This document shows positions 1-9,269 of a stretch of 64,000 bases of DNA, piece after piece (the first letter of the stretch is position 1; each line of letters begins with the position of its first letter). Origin of the DNA: Cyanobacterium stanieri PCC 7202 (GTDB taxonomy: Bacteria > Cyanobacteriota > Cyanobacteriia > Cyanobacteriales > Cyanobacteriaceae). The position numbers were made by a program, and so were the translations under genes. Below the pieces are notes generated by a model. The model was not told the DNA's origin, did not search any database, and saw nothing but the letters and a program-made list of their open reading frames with translations. The stretch covers positions 2,985,547 to 3,049,546 of the forward strand of contig CP003940.1 of NCBI GenBank assembly GCA_000317655.1. Direction: 5' to 3'.

Positions 1-444
1 AGCATCCACAGGAATTAAATAATTTTCTCCATTGTATTGGATACCATGACCTGCAAAATAAAATAACCCTGTTGCCCCCTCATCCAACTGATAATAAAAC
101 CTTTCTAAGGCTTCATTCATTGCCCTTAAACTACTATCAGTGACTAAAATCACCTCAAAACCCAACTCTCCCAACTTTTGAGCCATATCCTCAGCATCAT
201 TAACTGGATTTTGCAATATTCCAGCATATCGATAATCTGCATTACCAATGACTAAGGCAACTCTTTTTTGTTGTTCTTGTCTTTGGGCGATTAACTGATT
301 CTCTATGCCTTGAAATGTCGAATATTGGTGACTGAAAAATAGATTATTTCTATAACTCTGTGCTTGGACAGGAGAAAAAGGGAGTAGGAAAACAAATCCT
401 AATCCGAGGGTGATGGGAAGACGATAGCATTTTGATTTAACCAT
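1..444 (-). CDS. Secreted caspase-like (peptidase C14) protein, C-terminus outside window
   Basis: The reading frame starts at the ATG at 444 and runs off the left edge, giving 148 residues. Residues 1-29 form a signal peptide (hydrophobic LGLGFVFLLPF, cleavage after VQAQ), so the product is exported. A caspase-like fold follows: RVALVIGNADYR near residue 62, NPVNDAEDMAQKL near 80, and LFYFAGHGIQYNGENYLIPVD at the end, where the histidine of AGHG is the catalytic dyad histidine. The catalytic cysteine lies beyond the window. This layout is that of bacterial metacaspase-like (orthocaspase) proteins, common in cyanobacteria. Function of this copy is not shown by the sequence. Confidence 0.85.
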   Translation of the reverse strand, partial: MVKSKCYRLPITLGLGFVFLLPFSPVQAQSYRNNLFFSHQYSTFQGIENQLIAQRQEQQKRVALVIGNADYRYAGILQNPVNDAEDMAQKLGELGFEVILVTDSSLRAMNEALERFYYQLDEGATGLFYFAGHGIQYNGENYLIPVDA

Positions 445-585
445 GATTTTTATCTCCTAATGGAGATAAACTTATGTAACTTAGGCTAGTAACTCAATGA
501 TAATCATCAATAAACAAAAACGACCATCCATTTTATATTGATTTACAAGAAAATTAACATTCCCGTCCACGAATATGATGATCTC

Positions 586-768
586 CTATCGGGTGAGATA
601 AGAAATCCCCACCAAAAAAGCCAGTAAGCCAACGGTAGTCAAGAAAAAGTGCTTAAGGGAAAGTCCTCCTTTATTAACCATATTACGCATGGCGAGTTTT
701 ACATAACTGGGTTTTTCTTCGGTATTTTGAGGGTTTTTTTCCACGGATTCAGAGTTAGAATTAGTCAT
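586..768 (-). CDS. DUF3285 family small membrane protein
   Basis: This 60-residue protein has an acidic, polar N-terminal half, then the conserved block SYVKLAMRNMVNKGGLSLKH, then one transmembrane segment (FFLTTVGLLAFLVGISYL) ending just before the C-terminus. This pattern is the cyanobacterial DUF3285 family, short single-pass proteins of unknown function. It stands alone, with an element bounded by inverted repeats starting 30 bp upstream (798-918). A cytoplasmic N-terminus and insertion into the plasma or thylakoid membrane are inferred. Confidence 0.8.
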   Translation of the reverse strand: MTNSNSESVEKNPQNTEEKPSYVKLAMRNMVNKGGLSLKHFFLTTVGLLAFLVGISYLTR

Positions 769-797
769 GATAATTATCGGTTTACATATATATATTC

Positions 798-918
798 TAA
801 CCTCAGTTGGGGATAATAGTTGTCAGTAAGTGAGAGGGAACAGGTAAGACATAATAATTGTCCATTATCCATTGTTGACACCTTTACAAGTCTAAAAATG
901 TTACCCGAACTCAAGTGA
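798..918. repeat. MITE-like element copy 1 (terminal inverted repeats)
   Basis: The left end TAACCTCAGTTGGGGATAA (798-816) and right end TTACCCGAACTCAAGTGA (901-918) are imperfect inverted repeats. They match the ends of five other small elements in the window (consensus TAACCTCAGTTCGGGATAA). There is no coding capacity. The right end is one of the more diverged in the set. Confidence 0.5.
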
Positions 919-923
919 CTCTA

Positions 924-1027
924 ATATCAAGTTCGACGAATCAGTTATGAAAAGGAATCCTGTTTTACCCCCTAAATCCCCCAATTCTGGGGGACTTTCA
1001 TTATAACAATTTATCCGAACTTGATAT
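924..1027. repeat. MITE-like element copy 2, with a C-run module
   Basis: It is bounded by the perfect 12-bp inverted repeat ATATCAAGTTCG (924-935) and CGAACTTGATAT (1016-1027), a variant of the ends of copy 1. The interior has the self-complementary module CCCCCTAAATCCCCCAATTC...GGGGGACTTT at about 968-998. The same module occurs in the opposite orientation at about 36777-36807 inside another copy, so modules are shuffled among elements. Confidence 0.5.
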
Positions 1028-1052
1028 AACTTGTGCAGGAATTTTCCTCCTC

Positions 1053-1090
1053 AAAAAAATAGTAGCGATAAGTATAATATCGCCACTATT
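1053..1090 (-). terminator. Rho-independent terminator of the porin gene
   Basis: Read on the minus strand, 22 bp past the porin stop, the arms AATAGTGGCGATA (1090-1078) and TATCGCTACTATT (1070-1058) form a 13-bp stem with one mismatch and a 7-nt loop, followed by a run of T. This is a standard intrinsic terminator. Confidence 0.8.
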
Positions 1091-1111
1091 ATCAAAAATC
1101 GATCAATCAAC

Positions 1112-2713
1112 CTAGAAACTGAAAGTAGTACGTAAAGCGCCTACATAAACAGTGTCGTTACGGCTGTCATGGTTGGGGTTAAATACCGCATATAATCCGG
1201 GGGTAATGGTAATATTACGGTTGATGGGATAACGGTATTGTAGTTCAACAATGTAGGAGGTATCTCTTTCAAACTGAGAACGAGGAGGCATACCACCACC
1301 AAGAGAAAGCACAGCACCCTCTTTACCGACATCCACAAAGGAAAGGTTAGCTGCCCAGGTCCATAAATCTGCGTCGGTTCTAGCGGTGTTATTTACTCCA
1401 ACAACACCCACAGGATCTAAGTTATTGGCGGATACATAACCCCCAGAGGCAGCCAAGTTAACTCGGGGAGAAATGCGGAAGTTACCTTGTAAGCCAAAAC
1501 GATCAGCAGAGGTAGGACGACCGCCAAAGGGATTGGCACTATTAGCGCTACTGGTACCACCTGCAAGGTTTACAGAATTTTCGGTTTCGTAGGTACGAAG
1601 GTAGGAAAAGGCAAGGGCAAGGTTACGGGAGGGGGTAAAGCTCAACTGAGCACCTGCACTATATCCTCCGTTAAATAAACCACCACCACTTTGAGGATTA
1701 CTGGCATCATTGGCAAGATACAGAGCATTAAATTTAAGGCTATCGCTGAGTCGAATGTTGGCACCAACACCTGCACCTCCGGGGGCTCTGAGGGTGAGAG
1801 GATCTCTACGTAAAAATCTGGTTAGTGAGCCTGTGCTACCACTGGCGAGGAAAGGATTGTGAACATCAAAAATATTATCCACACCAAGGGCATTGGTTCC
1901 GATGTGAGCGGTAACAGCATCACCAACGGGGAAGCGATAGGCGAGGGTGTCAATTTCAAAGCTATTGCCTGTATTAGCATCATGCCCTAATCGCAACATA
2001 TTAGTATTACCGAAACGCTCGAAGTTACCTGCTTGTAATCGGACTCTGAGACGATCTCTTCCTGTAAAGCTGGTATCGAAGTTGAGACGAGCGCGATTAG
2101 CGAACATGGTTTGATCTCTATCTACCCCAGTGCCTTGGAAACTATCAGGATTGTTGTTGAAGGCATTGGCGAGGGTAAAGATTACTTCTCCGCTTAGTTT
2201 GGTGGTGGTAGAAAATTGATGATCTTCGAGGAATGCTACTCTGCCTTCTAGGTTATCTACTCTTGCTCCGAGGGTGGCGAGTTCGGTTTCAAATTCAGCA
2301 ATTAATCTTCTGAGGGCGGCGATGTCTTCCTCGGTTACGCCACCAGTACCAATTAAGCGCTCGATGGATTGCATACAAGCGTTTAAACCTGCGGCAAATT
2401 CAAAACGGCTTAAGGCTCTGTTTCCTCGAAAGGTGCGATCGGGATAACCAACGATACAGCCATAACGCTCTACTAAACTTCTGAGGGCTTCATACGCCCA
2501 ATCGGTGGGGGATACATCACTGAGTTGAGATACGCTGGTTACCTGACCGAGTTGATTGTCGGATGAGGATAAAAAGTCGATCGCACTGGGACTATTATCT
2601 GTTACAATATTTTGAGAGTGATTATCATTCCCGCTGGCTTCTCCTGCCATAGCAAAGCTAAGGGAGGACGCAAGGGCGATCGCACTCAAACGCTTCCAAG
2701 ACATAAGTGTCAT
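1112..2713 (-). CDS. SLH-domain iron uptake porin (OprB/Som family)
   Basis: This 533-residue outer-membrane protein has a signal peptide (residues 4-28, SAIALASSLSFAMAGEASG) and one S-layer homology domain (about 60-125, with SQLSDVSPTDWAYEALRSL and GYPDRTF) that anchors it to the cell wall. A short coiled coil follows (about 135-165, EEDIAALRRLIAEFETELA). The rest is a beta-barrel of the carbohydrate-selective porin/OprB type ending in aromatic F-S-F, as expected for outer-membrane barrels. Cyanobacterial members take up iron and other small solutes, often under the name 'iron uptake porin'. The start at 2713 is chosen because AAGGAG lies 11 nt upstream; an ATG three codons later is possible. 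The gene has its own terminator. Confidence 0.9.
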   Translation of the reverse strand: MTLMSWKRLSAIALASSLSFAMAGEASGNDNHSQNIVTDNSPSAIDFLSSSDNQLGQVTSVSQLSDVSPTDWAYEALRSLVERYGCIVGYPDRTFRGNRALSRFEFAAGLNACMQSIERLIGTGGVTEEDIAALRRLIAEFETELATLGARVDNLEGRVAFLEDHQFSTTTKLSGEVIFTLANAFNNNPDSFQGTGVDRDQTMFANRARLNFDTSFTGRDRLRVRLQAGNFERFGNTNMLRLGHDANTGNSFEIDTLAYRFPVGDAVTAHIGTNALGVDNIFDVHNPFLASGSTGSLTRFLRRDPLTLRAPGGAGVGANIRLSDSLKFNALYLANDASNPQSGGGLFNGGYSAGAQLSFTPSRNLALAFSYLRTYETENSVNLAGGTSSANSANPFGGRPTSADRFGLQGNFRISPRVNLAASGGYVSANNLDPVGVVGVNNTARTDADLWTWAANLSFVDVGKEGAVLSLGGGMPPRSQFERDTSYIVELQYRYPINRNITITPGLYAVFNPNHDSRNDTVYVGALRTTFSF

Positions 2714-2878
2714 TAATTCTAAATCTCCTTCACACTATAGTTAAGAATTATCTTCAATAAGTATAAAGTAAAAGTGTACATTATTGCAAACTTTTTTGAA
2801 TAGTTTTTAAAAAGAAAGTTTTTTCGATAAATTGGGATAAAATGTGATGGAGATAAATTAATAATAAAAAGCAGTATT

Positions 2879-3769
2879 ATGACCTTGGAGCAAAAAAAAA
2901 TCCCCGTCTCTGTTCTGATTCCTGCCAAAAACGAAGAACTAAATATAGGGGCCTGTCTTGATAGTGTTGCTGATGCTGATGAGGTTTTTTTGGTAGACTC
3001 TCAAAGTGGCGATCGCACCGTAGCCATAGCAGAAGAAAAAGGAGCCAAGGTCATACAGTTCCACTACAATGGAAAATCACCCAAGAAAAAAAACTGGTCA
3101 TTAGAAAACTTACCTTTCAAAAATGATTGGGTGTTAATTGTCGATTGTGATGAGAGAATTACCCCCGAATTATGGGCAGAAATTGCCCAAAAAATTGAGG
3201 ATGATAATTACCAAGGTTATTACTTAAATAGAAAAGTATTTTTTCTCGGAAAATGGATTAAACACGGCGGAAAATATCCTGATTGGAACTTAAGATTATT
3301 TAGGCACAAATTAGGACGTTACGAAAACCTAAATACCGAAGATATAAAGAATACAGGAGATAACGAAGTTCATGAACACGTTATTCTTGATGGTACAGTA
3401 GGGTACTTAGAAAACGATATGCTCCATATCGATTTTCGTGATATTTATGAATGGTTAGCAAGGCATAACCGTTACTCCAACTGGGAAGCAAGGGTTTACT
3501 ACAACTTCCTCACAGGACAAAACGATGATGGCACCATCGGCGCCAACTTATTCGGTGATGCGGTACAAAGAAAGCGTTTTCTCAAGAAAATATGGGTCAG
3601 ACTACCCTTTAAGCCCTTATTGCGTTTTATTCTCTTCTATATTATCCGTTTAGGATTTTTAGATGGGAAAGCAGGTTATATCTATGGGCGCCTACTCAGC
3701 CAATATGAGTATCAAATTGGGGTGAAACTTTATGAATTAATGAAGTTTAAGGGAAGATTGAATAATTAA
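2879..3769 (+). CDS. Family 2 glycosyltransferase (WaaE/KdtX-like)
   Basis: This 296-residue protein begins with the GT-A fold signature VSVLIPAKNEELNIGACLDS (residues 10-29). It contains the metal/nucleotide-sugar DXD-like motif D89-C-D-E-R at the end of the strand WVLIVDCDERI. The middle has KHGGKYPDWNLRLFRH, typical of the lipopolysaccharide-core glucosyltransferase WaaE/KdtX group. The C-terminus is basic and amphipathic, suiting membrane association. The likely role is sugar transfer in lipopolysaccharide or exopolysaccharide synthesis at the inner face of the plasma membrane; the donor and acceptor cannot be read from the sequence. It is divergent from the porin gene with about 165 bp between. 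Its stop codon overlaps the left end of a small repeat element. Confidence 0.85.
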   Translation: MTLEQKKIPVSVLIPAKNEELNIGACLDSVADADEVFLVDSQSGDRTVAIAEEKGAKVIQFHYNGKSPKKKNWSLENLPFKNDWVLIVDCDERITPELWAEIAQKIEDDNYQGYYLNRKVFFLGKWIKHGGKYPDWNLRLFRHKLGRYENLNTEDIKNTGDNEVHEHVILDGTVGYLENDMLHIDFRDIYEWLARHNRYSNWEARVYYNFLTGQNDDGTIGANLFGDAVQRKRFLKKIWVRLPFKPLLRFILFYIIRLGFLDGKAGYIYGRLLSQYEYQIGVKLYELMKFKGRLNN

Positions 3770-3864
3770 CTTGAGCCACGTAAAACCTGCCACCTGCAAC
3801 CTGTACGGACGTAGCATGCTACGTCCCCTAGCATACTGAAAACCATTATCCCGAACTGAGGTTA
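3767..3864. repeat. MITE-like element copy 3, with a perfect 20-bp palindrome
   Basis: The right end TTATCCCGAACTGAGGTTA (3846-3864) is the consensus terminal repeat. The left end TAACTTGAG (3767-3775) is degenerate and includes the stop codon of the preceding gene. The interior carries the perfect palindrome GGACGTAGCATGCTACGTCC (3807-3826). About 76 bp of its right part is nearly identical to 59474-59549. Confidence 0.55.
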
Positions 3865-3896
3865 TATTATAGAATGTATTGTTATATTAAATTATT

Positions 3897-4955
3897 ATGG
3901 ATAAAGTAGTTGTCGGCTTATCAGGGGGGGTAGATAGTTCCGTTGCTGCGGCAACATTACACCATCAAGGTTATCATGTTGAAGGTCTGACCCTGTGGTT
4001 AATGAAAGGAAAAGGGCAATGTTGCTCAGAGGGTATGGTGGATGCTGCTTCTATATGTGAACAGTTGAATATTCCTCATCATATCGTTGATACCCGTGAT
4101 TTATTTCAAACCCATATTGTAGATTATGTAATATCTGGTTATGAAGAAGGTGTTACACCTCTACCTTGTTCCCAGTGCAATCGCACCGTGAAATTTCCGC
4201 CCATGTTGGAATATGCCCAAAAAACCCTTGGCATTGATAAAATTGCCACAGGACATTATGCAAGAATTGAGTATGATAGTAAGGGCGATCGCTTCCAACT
4301 TCTCAAAGCAGTTGACAGTAATAAAGATCAATCATACTTTCTCTACGACCTGACCCAAGAATTATTAGCTCATCTAGTCTTCCCCCTTGGCAATCAAACC
4401 AAAGCTCAAACAAGGGAAATGGCGAGTAAATTTAACCTTAGTACCGCCGAAAAACCAGAAAGTCAGGACTTATGTTTAATAGAAGCCCATGGATCTATGA
4501 AAGACTTTTTAGATCAATACATTACACCCAAACAAGGGGAAATTGTTGACCTCCAAGGCAACGTTTTAGGAGAACATGATGGAGTACATCACTACACCAT
4601 CGGACAAAGAAAAGGTTTAGGGGTTGCCTATTCCGAACCTTTATACGTAGTCAAACTAGATACCGTCATGAATCGGGTTATAGTTGCTACCCGTAACGAA
4701 GGAGGCAAAACAGAATGTACCGTACAAAGAATGAATTGGGTATCTATTCCCCAACCCTCTGCACCTATTCAAGCAGAAGCTAAAATTCGTTATCGTAGCG
4801 CTCCCCAAGCGGTGAATGTTGTTCCCCTAGACAATGACAGAGTTAAATTAATATTCTCAGAACCCCAATTCGGCATCACACCCGGACAAGCCGCTGTTTT
4901 ATATCATGGAGATATGTTATTGGCAGGGGGAATAATTGAAAAATACGATAGTTAA
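3897..4955 (+). CDS. mnmA: tRNA-specific 2-thiouridylase MnmA
   Basis: This cytosolic enzyme makes 2-thiouridine at wobble position 34 of the Lys, Glu and Gln tRNAs, using ATP to adenylate U34 and a persulfide sulfur. The 352 residues match the family length. Visible motifs are the PP-loop SGGVDSS (9-15), the first catalytic cysteine in [10 protein letters not shown] (C94), the second in QDLCLIE (C193), the tRNA/ATP segment ATGHYAR (117-123), and the central-domain motif [12 protein letters not shown]. All key residues are present. It has no partner gene nearby; a repeat element ends 32 bp upstream. Confidence 0.97.
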   Translation: MDKVVVGLSGGVDSSVAAATLHHQGYHVEGLTLWLMKGKGQCCSEGMVDAASICEQLNIPHHIVDTRDLFQTHIVDYVISGYEEGVTPLPCSQCNRTVKFPPMLEYAQKTLGIDKIATGHYARIEYDSKGDRFQLLKAVDSNKDQSYFLYDLTQELLAHLVFPLGNQTKAQTREMASKFNLSTAEKPESQDLCLIEAHGSMKDFLDQYITPKQGEIVDLQGNVLGEHDGVHHYTIGQRKGLGVAYSEPLYVVKLDTVMNRVIVATRNEGGKTECTVQRMNWVSIPQPSAPIQAEAKIRYRSAPQAVNVVPLDNDRVKLIFSEPQFGITPGQAAVLYHGDMLLAGGIIEKYDS

Positions 4956-5005
4956 ATGTAATTAAGACTTATATTTTTTGGTTAAATTACGTGAGTCCTT
5001 AGTTA

Positions 5006-6142
5006 TCAATTATTTAACCCTTGCCAAAGTTCATTATATTGAGCCATTATCGTTTCTGGTAATGGCTCAATAAATTCACTTTTAGCGAAAATTTCTTCAC
5101 TCATTTGTAATCTATTATTAGCATTTTCAGCCGATAAAATAGGAGAATTTCCCTTAGTAAAAAAGTTGATTCTTGTGGCAGAATCTTCCTGCCAACAATA
5201 ATTTATCCAACGATATATTTCTCCTAATTTTTCTTCGGAAAGATTATTTTCATAGGGTTGTACCCAAATATCTGCCCAAAGACTTGTCCCTGATTCGGGT
5301 ATAACCGCCCTAATATTACGATGCTGTTCCAACACTGGTAATATATCCGTTGACCACCCCACAGCTAACCAAGTATCACCATTAATTAATGGCTGTAAAT
5401 AATTAGTAGAATCGTAAAATTTTACTTGATTATTTAAAGTTGTTAACTCTCGATAAACATCTTCAATTTCTTGTATATTATTAGTATTATAAGAATAACC
5501 TAATTTTTTGAGAATTAAACCGATAATTTCCCTTGGTTGACTTAATAAAGAAATTTGATTCATTAGTTCCACACGCCATAAATCAGACCAATCTTTGGGA
5601 GTAAAGCCCAAAGGTGCAATTTTATCCTCTCGATAAGCAATCATTGTATAACCCCAACGATAAGGCGCCCCCCATATTTGTCCATTACCATCAATATCGC
5701 CTTGATTATTTCTCATCACTAGATTTTGAAAAACAGGAGGTATATTCGCCCAGTTATTTAATTCATTTTGGTTGAGGGGTTGAATTAAATTTTCTTGAAT
5801 AGCAAGGGATAACCAATAGTTGCCCAGAGTAACTAAGTCGGCTTTTTCTATCTCAGATTGAATAAAAGGAAGGGAGGGAAATTGAAAACGAGATTCTTCG
5901 GTGGCGGGGGTGGTTTTTCCCTGCCATTTCTCTAATAAACGGTATATTTCCGCTAGATTTGCTTGGGGATTAAAATTGATATTTTTTTCTGAATTTAATT
6001 CTTGATTAAAAGCCCTAATTAATTGAACCGGGATTGAGCCTTGAAGCAGTAATATTTTTAGGTCATGATTTGCTTGGCAACCGCTGATTAAACTGCCAAG
6101 AGTAAGGGCTGTGCTAGTAAGAATAAAAGATCTACGGTTCAT
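5006..6142 (-). CDS. Extracellular solute-binding lipoprotein (PotD/spermidine-putrescine type)
   Basis: This 378-residue protein has a twin-arginine-like start (MNRRSFILTS) and a lipobox LISGC with the lipidated cysteine at 22, so it is expected to be a lipoprotein on the periplasmic side. The body resembles family 1/PotD-type binding proteins: a VTLGNYWLSLAIQENLIQPL segment near 110-130, WGAPYRWGYTMIAYR near 160, and an AVGWSTDILPVL segment near 270. A polyamine or similar ligand is inferred. No permease or ATPase gene is adjacent, so it may serve a transporter encoded elsewhere. Confidence 0.75.
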   Translation of the reverse strand: MNRRSFILTSTALTLGSLISGCQANHDLKILLLQGSIPVQLIRAFNQELNSEKNINFNPQANLAEIYRLLEKWQGKTTPATEESRFQFPSLPFIQSEIEKADLVTLGNYWLSLAIQENLIQPLNQNELNNWANIPPVFQNLVMRNNQGDIDGNGQIWGAPYRWGYTMIAYREDKIAPLGFTPKDWSDLWRVELMNQISLLSQPREIIGLILKKLGYSYNTNNIQEIEDVYRELTTLNNQVKFYDSTNYLQPLINGDTWLAVGWSTDILPVLEQHRNIRAVIPESGTSLWADIWVQPYENNLSEEKLGEIYRWINYCWQEDSATRINFFTKGNSPILSAENANNRLQMSEEIFAKSEFIEPLPETIMAQYNELWQGLNN

Positions 6143-6507
6143 ATTAGTGTTAGATGGCTATTTTTAAAGATAATTTTTATTTGAGTAAAAAAAGGGTTTT
6201 ATTTAGGAATGGCAGTCAATTATTCAATGATATTTAGGTTTAAATTACGGTGAAATTTAGTCAATATTAAGGTTTCGGGGAATTGTTAAATTAATCAGGA
6301 ATAGTGAGGGTATTTTGAGAAATGATCTTACTATAGTTATTAGAGATTATTTTCTGGGTTGTTTGCCTAGGCATTTTATCTGAAAATACACCTTATTTTC
6401 GAAATTATAGGGCTTAGTAAGTCACAAATTCTCATGGTATCGCCCTTGGTGAATATTTTTCAGAAAAACAAAGGTAGAACAGCATTACACATCAAAATAT
6501 CGAGATT
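6143..6507. other. Divergent intergenic region, no gene recognised
   Basis: This AT-rich region separates two divergent genes. No coding frame, RNA gene or clear repeat was seen. It presumably holds promoters for both neighbours. Confidence 0.4.
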
Positions 6508-6987
6508 ATGACTATACAAAGACAAGAGATTTGGCAATTAAATCAAAAAATAGAACAACTTTATGCCATTGTAAAACAATTGGGTCATCGTATCGGTTGG
6601 GAAGGAGTAGAGGATTTATGTTTCAGTGTGCAAAGCAATTCTAATGATTTTGAGTTAGTCAATGATTTTACCGCTCGTCAACAGGATTTAAAATTACAAG
6701 CTATGGATTCGGAAGATGTTTTAATGGAGGAATATTCTGGTGAGAATGGTTTGGAATTTGGTCAGGATAGCCATAAAGATGTTTTAGTGGATGAAAACGA
6801 AAATAGTCCGAAAAGATTTCCTATCAATTCCCTTCCTGAAGATGATATATCCTGTGAAGATCAAGTGCAAAGATTAACCGCCCAATTAACGGCGGCTTAT
6901 CATCGTATTGCTTCTTTAGAAGATCAATTATTGGCGAATCGTGGCATCAGGGAAGGTGGACAAAATACCTTCTATGGCAATCATTAA
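6508..6987 (+). CDS. Hypothetical cyanobacterial protein with coiled-coil ends
   Basis: This 159-residue acidic protein is of unknown function. The N-terminus (QRQEIWQLNQKIEQLYAIVK, residues 3-22) and the segment SCEDQVQRLTAQLTAAYHRI (about 118-137) have heptad patterns of coiled coils. The middle is low-complexity and acidic and is probably disordered. There is no signal peptide or membrane segment. Its last 60 bp overlap the 3' end of cobT on the other strand, a tail-to-tail overlap. Confidence 0.55.
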   Translation: MTIQRQEIWQLNQKIEQLYAIVKQLGHRIGWEGVEDLCFSVQSNSNDFELVNDFTARQQDLKLQAMDSEDVLMEEYSGENGLEFGQDSHKDVLVDENENSPKRFPINSLPEDDISCEDQVQRLTAQLTAAYHRIASLEDQLLANRGIREGGQNTFYGNH

Positions 6988-8046
6988 TTGTTCGGGCGTT
7001 GTATTTAAAAGATGAGATGCGATCGCACTTCCCCCAGCACCTACCCCCTCTTTGACAAAACCACGCTCATAACACCGTAAACTAGGATAACTGGACTTAG
7101 TAAAATCTAATCCCGTGGCACAGAGGGGAACATCACCCACCATTTTAGCCAAACCAACCGTATCCCCCGTTTCATCCTCCGCCACCCATCGGGTAGTACC
7201 CACAATAATATTATGTAAATTAGTAGCAGAATAAAAACCCTTTTTAATAGCCCTAATCAAAGCATATACCGCCAACATTTGCGTCCCCCCTGCCAACATT
7301 ACCCCCACCTTTTCAGAAGCAGAAGAAGCCACCCCTGCCACAAAAATCTGCATAGGATCTCCCACCCCTGCCACAATATCAAAAGGAGTTGTAGAACCAG
7401 AAAAATGAGCATTTTTTAATCCCTTTTCTACCACCTGCCATTTTTGCCCATGGTTACATACCGCATGGCTACTATTAATCATTCCCTGGGCATGGATACC
7501 CAACGCCGTCAATACAGCCAAAGCAGTGGTGGTACCTGCCACCACACACTCACTCAGGATTAAATAACTATCACCCCCTTGATTAGCTAATGTTTTTCCC
7601 CATTGCAAACCCTTTTCATACAAATCCATCACTACCCCTAGAGGTAAAGCCTTCCCCGTCGTTACACATAGCGCCCCCTTTCCCTTCAAATCAATGGTAC
7701 TCACCGAAGGATATGCCACCAAACCAGCATTAAAAACATACACAGGTAAATCAAACATCTTCACCACCGCCCTACTAATAACCGTAGGAGACACTCCCAC
7801 CGTAAGGGGAGGAAGAGGGTACACAGGATGGGGGGTAATACCATTAAGCAAAAATTCCGCATCCGCTAGAGCCGTATAACGGCGAGACTGCGGGGTTGCC
7901 CCTGCCGCTGAAATACCTTCAATCAAAGCAGTATCGGTAAAACCAAGGGTACAGGTAAAAATAGGACGACAACCACGGTAACGATTAAGCCATTTTATTC
8001 CTCTTTCATAGTTATTGTAGATATTGATAGCATCGGGGAACATCAT
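6928..8046 (-). CDS. cobT: Nicotinate-nucleotide:dimethylbenzimidazole phosphoribosyltransferase family protein (CobT)
   Basis: This enzyme activates the lower-ligand base for assembly of the cobamide nucleotide loop. The protein (372 residues from the ATG at 8046) matches the cyanobacterial/archaeal branch of CobT. Characteristic segments are CTLGFTDTALIEGISAAGAT, LTVGVSPTVISRAVVKMF, GGDSYLILSECVVAGTTTAL, HAVCNHGQKWQVVEKGL, VGDPMQIFVAGVA and MLAGGTQMLAVYALI. An in-frame TTG at 8061 overlaps the stop of the upstream pentapeptide gene and would add five residues; no good Shine-Dalgarno marks either start. The base actually used could be adenine, as many cyanobacteria make pseudocobalamin; this is inference. 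Confidence 0.85.
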   Translation of the reverse strand: MMFPDAINIYNNYERGIKWLNRYRGCRPIFTCTLGFTDTALIEGISAAGATPQSRRYTALADAEFLLNGITPHPVYPLPPLTVGVSPTVISRAVVKMFDLPVYVFNAGLVAYPSVSTIDLKGKGALCVTTGKALPLGVVMDLYEKGLQWGKTLANQGGDSYLILSECVVAGTTTALAVLTALGIHAQGMINSSHAVCNHGQKWQVVEKGLKNAHFSGSTTPFDIVAGVGDPMQIFVAGVASSASEKVGVMLAGGTQMLAVYALIRAIKKGFYSATNLHNIIVGTTRWVAEDETGDTVGLAKMVGDVPLCATGLDFTKSSYPSLRCYERGFVKEGVGAGGSAIASHLLNTTPEQLMIAIEGILSTFPDATIRQ

Positions 8047-8057
8047 TTCAGGTATTT

Positions 8058-8933
8058 TCAATTATTTATTGGATTAGGATAATTTTTCCAGTTATTTTGT
8101 AATCTTTGAATGGAAGATTCAAGATACTTTTGTTTATAGTTTACTGGTGTTGTTTTTGCCTCTCTTGGCTGGGATGAATAACTATTCAAAACAGCAGGGC
8201 TAAAATTTATCTTATTTTCTTTCATTATTACCCTAGTATTGTCAGATTTTTGATTGAGAAAAGTTGTCAAATCGCATAAATTAGAGCTATTTGTATCAAT
8301 TTGCTGGTTTAACGCCCAGTAAAAATAACTGCAATAAACTTGATTTAATTTTGTTGTCCTATCAATAACCCAATCCTCAATATTTGCCCCCGTTAAATCA
8401 CATCTGGTAAAATCTGCACCCATGGCATTGACATTACTTAGATCAACATTTTTTAACTTGCTATTTTTAAAATCAGCATCGGTCAAATTAGCTTGAGTAA
8501 AATAAGAATTAGTTAAATCAGATCCATTAACAATGACCAGTTTTAAATTCGCCTTAATAAAATAACAATCAATTAATTTAACTTTACTCAAATTACTGCC
8601 ATTTAAATTAACACCACTAAAATCAGTATCAGTAATATGGGCATGGCTAAAATTGGTGTTTTTCATACTGGCTTTACTCAAGTTGCTCTGATGAATTACA
8701 GCGTTGGTAAAATTTACCCCGTCAAAATTGGCATTACGACAATTAGCACCCCTTAAATTAACATTACTCAAATTTGCCCCTGATAAGATTACTTCACTAA
8801 GATTGATATTTTGCAAATCCCGATGGCTTAAATCTTGTCCTTGTAAATGGGGAATCAGATTTGGATTTTCTTTTCTCCATTGATTCCATCCCAAGATGTC
8901 TTCAGTCATTAAAAAATGGATTGGATTTTTCAT
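8058..8933 (-). CDS. Pentapeptide repeat protein
   Basis: Residues about 35-190 of this 291-residue protein are pentapeptide repeats of the A(N/D)LXX type, for example LSGANLSNVNLRGANCRNAN and LTDADFKNSKLKNVDLSNVN. They should fold as a right-handed quadrilateral beta-helix. The N-terminus (MTEDILGWNQWRKENPN) and the non-repeat C-terminal tail from about 210 are not recognised. The family is greatly expanded in cyanobacteria and mostly of unknown function. The gene touches the cobT start region, so the two are probably co-transcribed. Confidence 0.85.
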   Translation of the reverse strand: MKNPIHFLMTEDILGWNQWRKENPNLIPHLQGQDLSHRDLQNINLSEVILSGANLSNVNLRGANCRNANFDGVNFTNAVIHQSNLSKASMKNTNFSHAHITDTDFSGVNLNGSNLSKVKLIDCYFIKANLKLVIVNGSDLTNSYFTQANLTDADFKNSKLKNVDLSNVNAMGADFTRCDLTGANIEDWVIDRTTKLNQVYCSYFYWALNQQIDTNSSNLCDLTTFLNQKSDNTRVIMKENKINFSPAVLNSYSSQPREAKTTPVNYKQKYLESSIQRLQNNWKNYPNPINN

Positions 8934-9269
8934 GGGCTTCTTAATGTTTTCTTTAGATTTGCTCGTATATTAATACATTTCAATGTAAAAAAGGTGTGAT
9001 AGTGGATACATTTTATATGTTTTTTTGGTTATAAAATACAATTTATGTTTAAGCTAAAAAAAATCAAGATGATGTAACATTCTTGTGATAGATATAAAAA
9101 AATGCCATTTTTAAAGGAAAAAAACCTTACTTTGACCTTATGAAAGATTAATTAATAAGTGAGATTTGACATAAAAAATATAAAAAAGTAACATTTATTA
9201 CTTTCTATTAGGGGCTTTTTTAAGGTACAATTTATAAAGAAATAAAGAGAATTAGCAAAAGAATATTTT
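8934..9269. other. AT-rich intergenic region, nothing recognised
   Basis: This region lies between the pentapeptide gene (leftward) and a 51-residue gene (rightward). It is made of A- and T-runs with no convincing frame, repeat or RNA fold. Confidence 0.4.

Larger units (their letters stand above)
769..1111. other. Intergenic region made of small repeat elements and a terminator
   Basis: No gene is seen here. The stretch holds the upstream region of the DUF3285 gene, two small elements bounded by inverted repeats (798-918 and 924-1027, listed separately), and the terminator hairpin of the porin gene at 1053-1090. Confidence 0.6.
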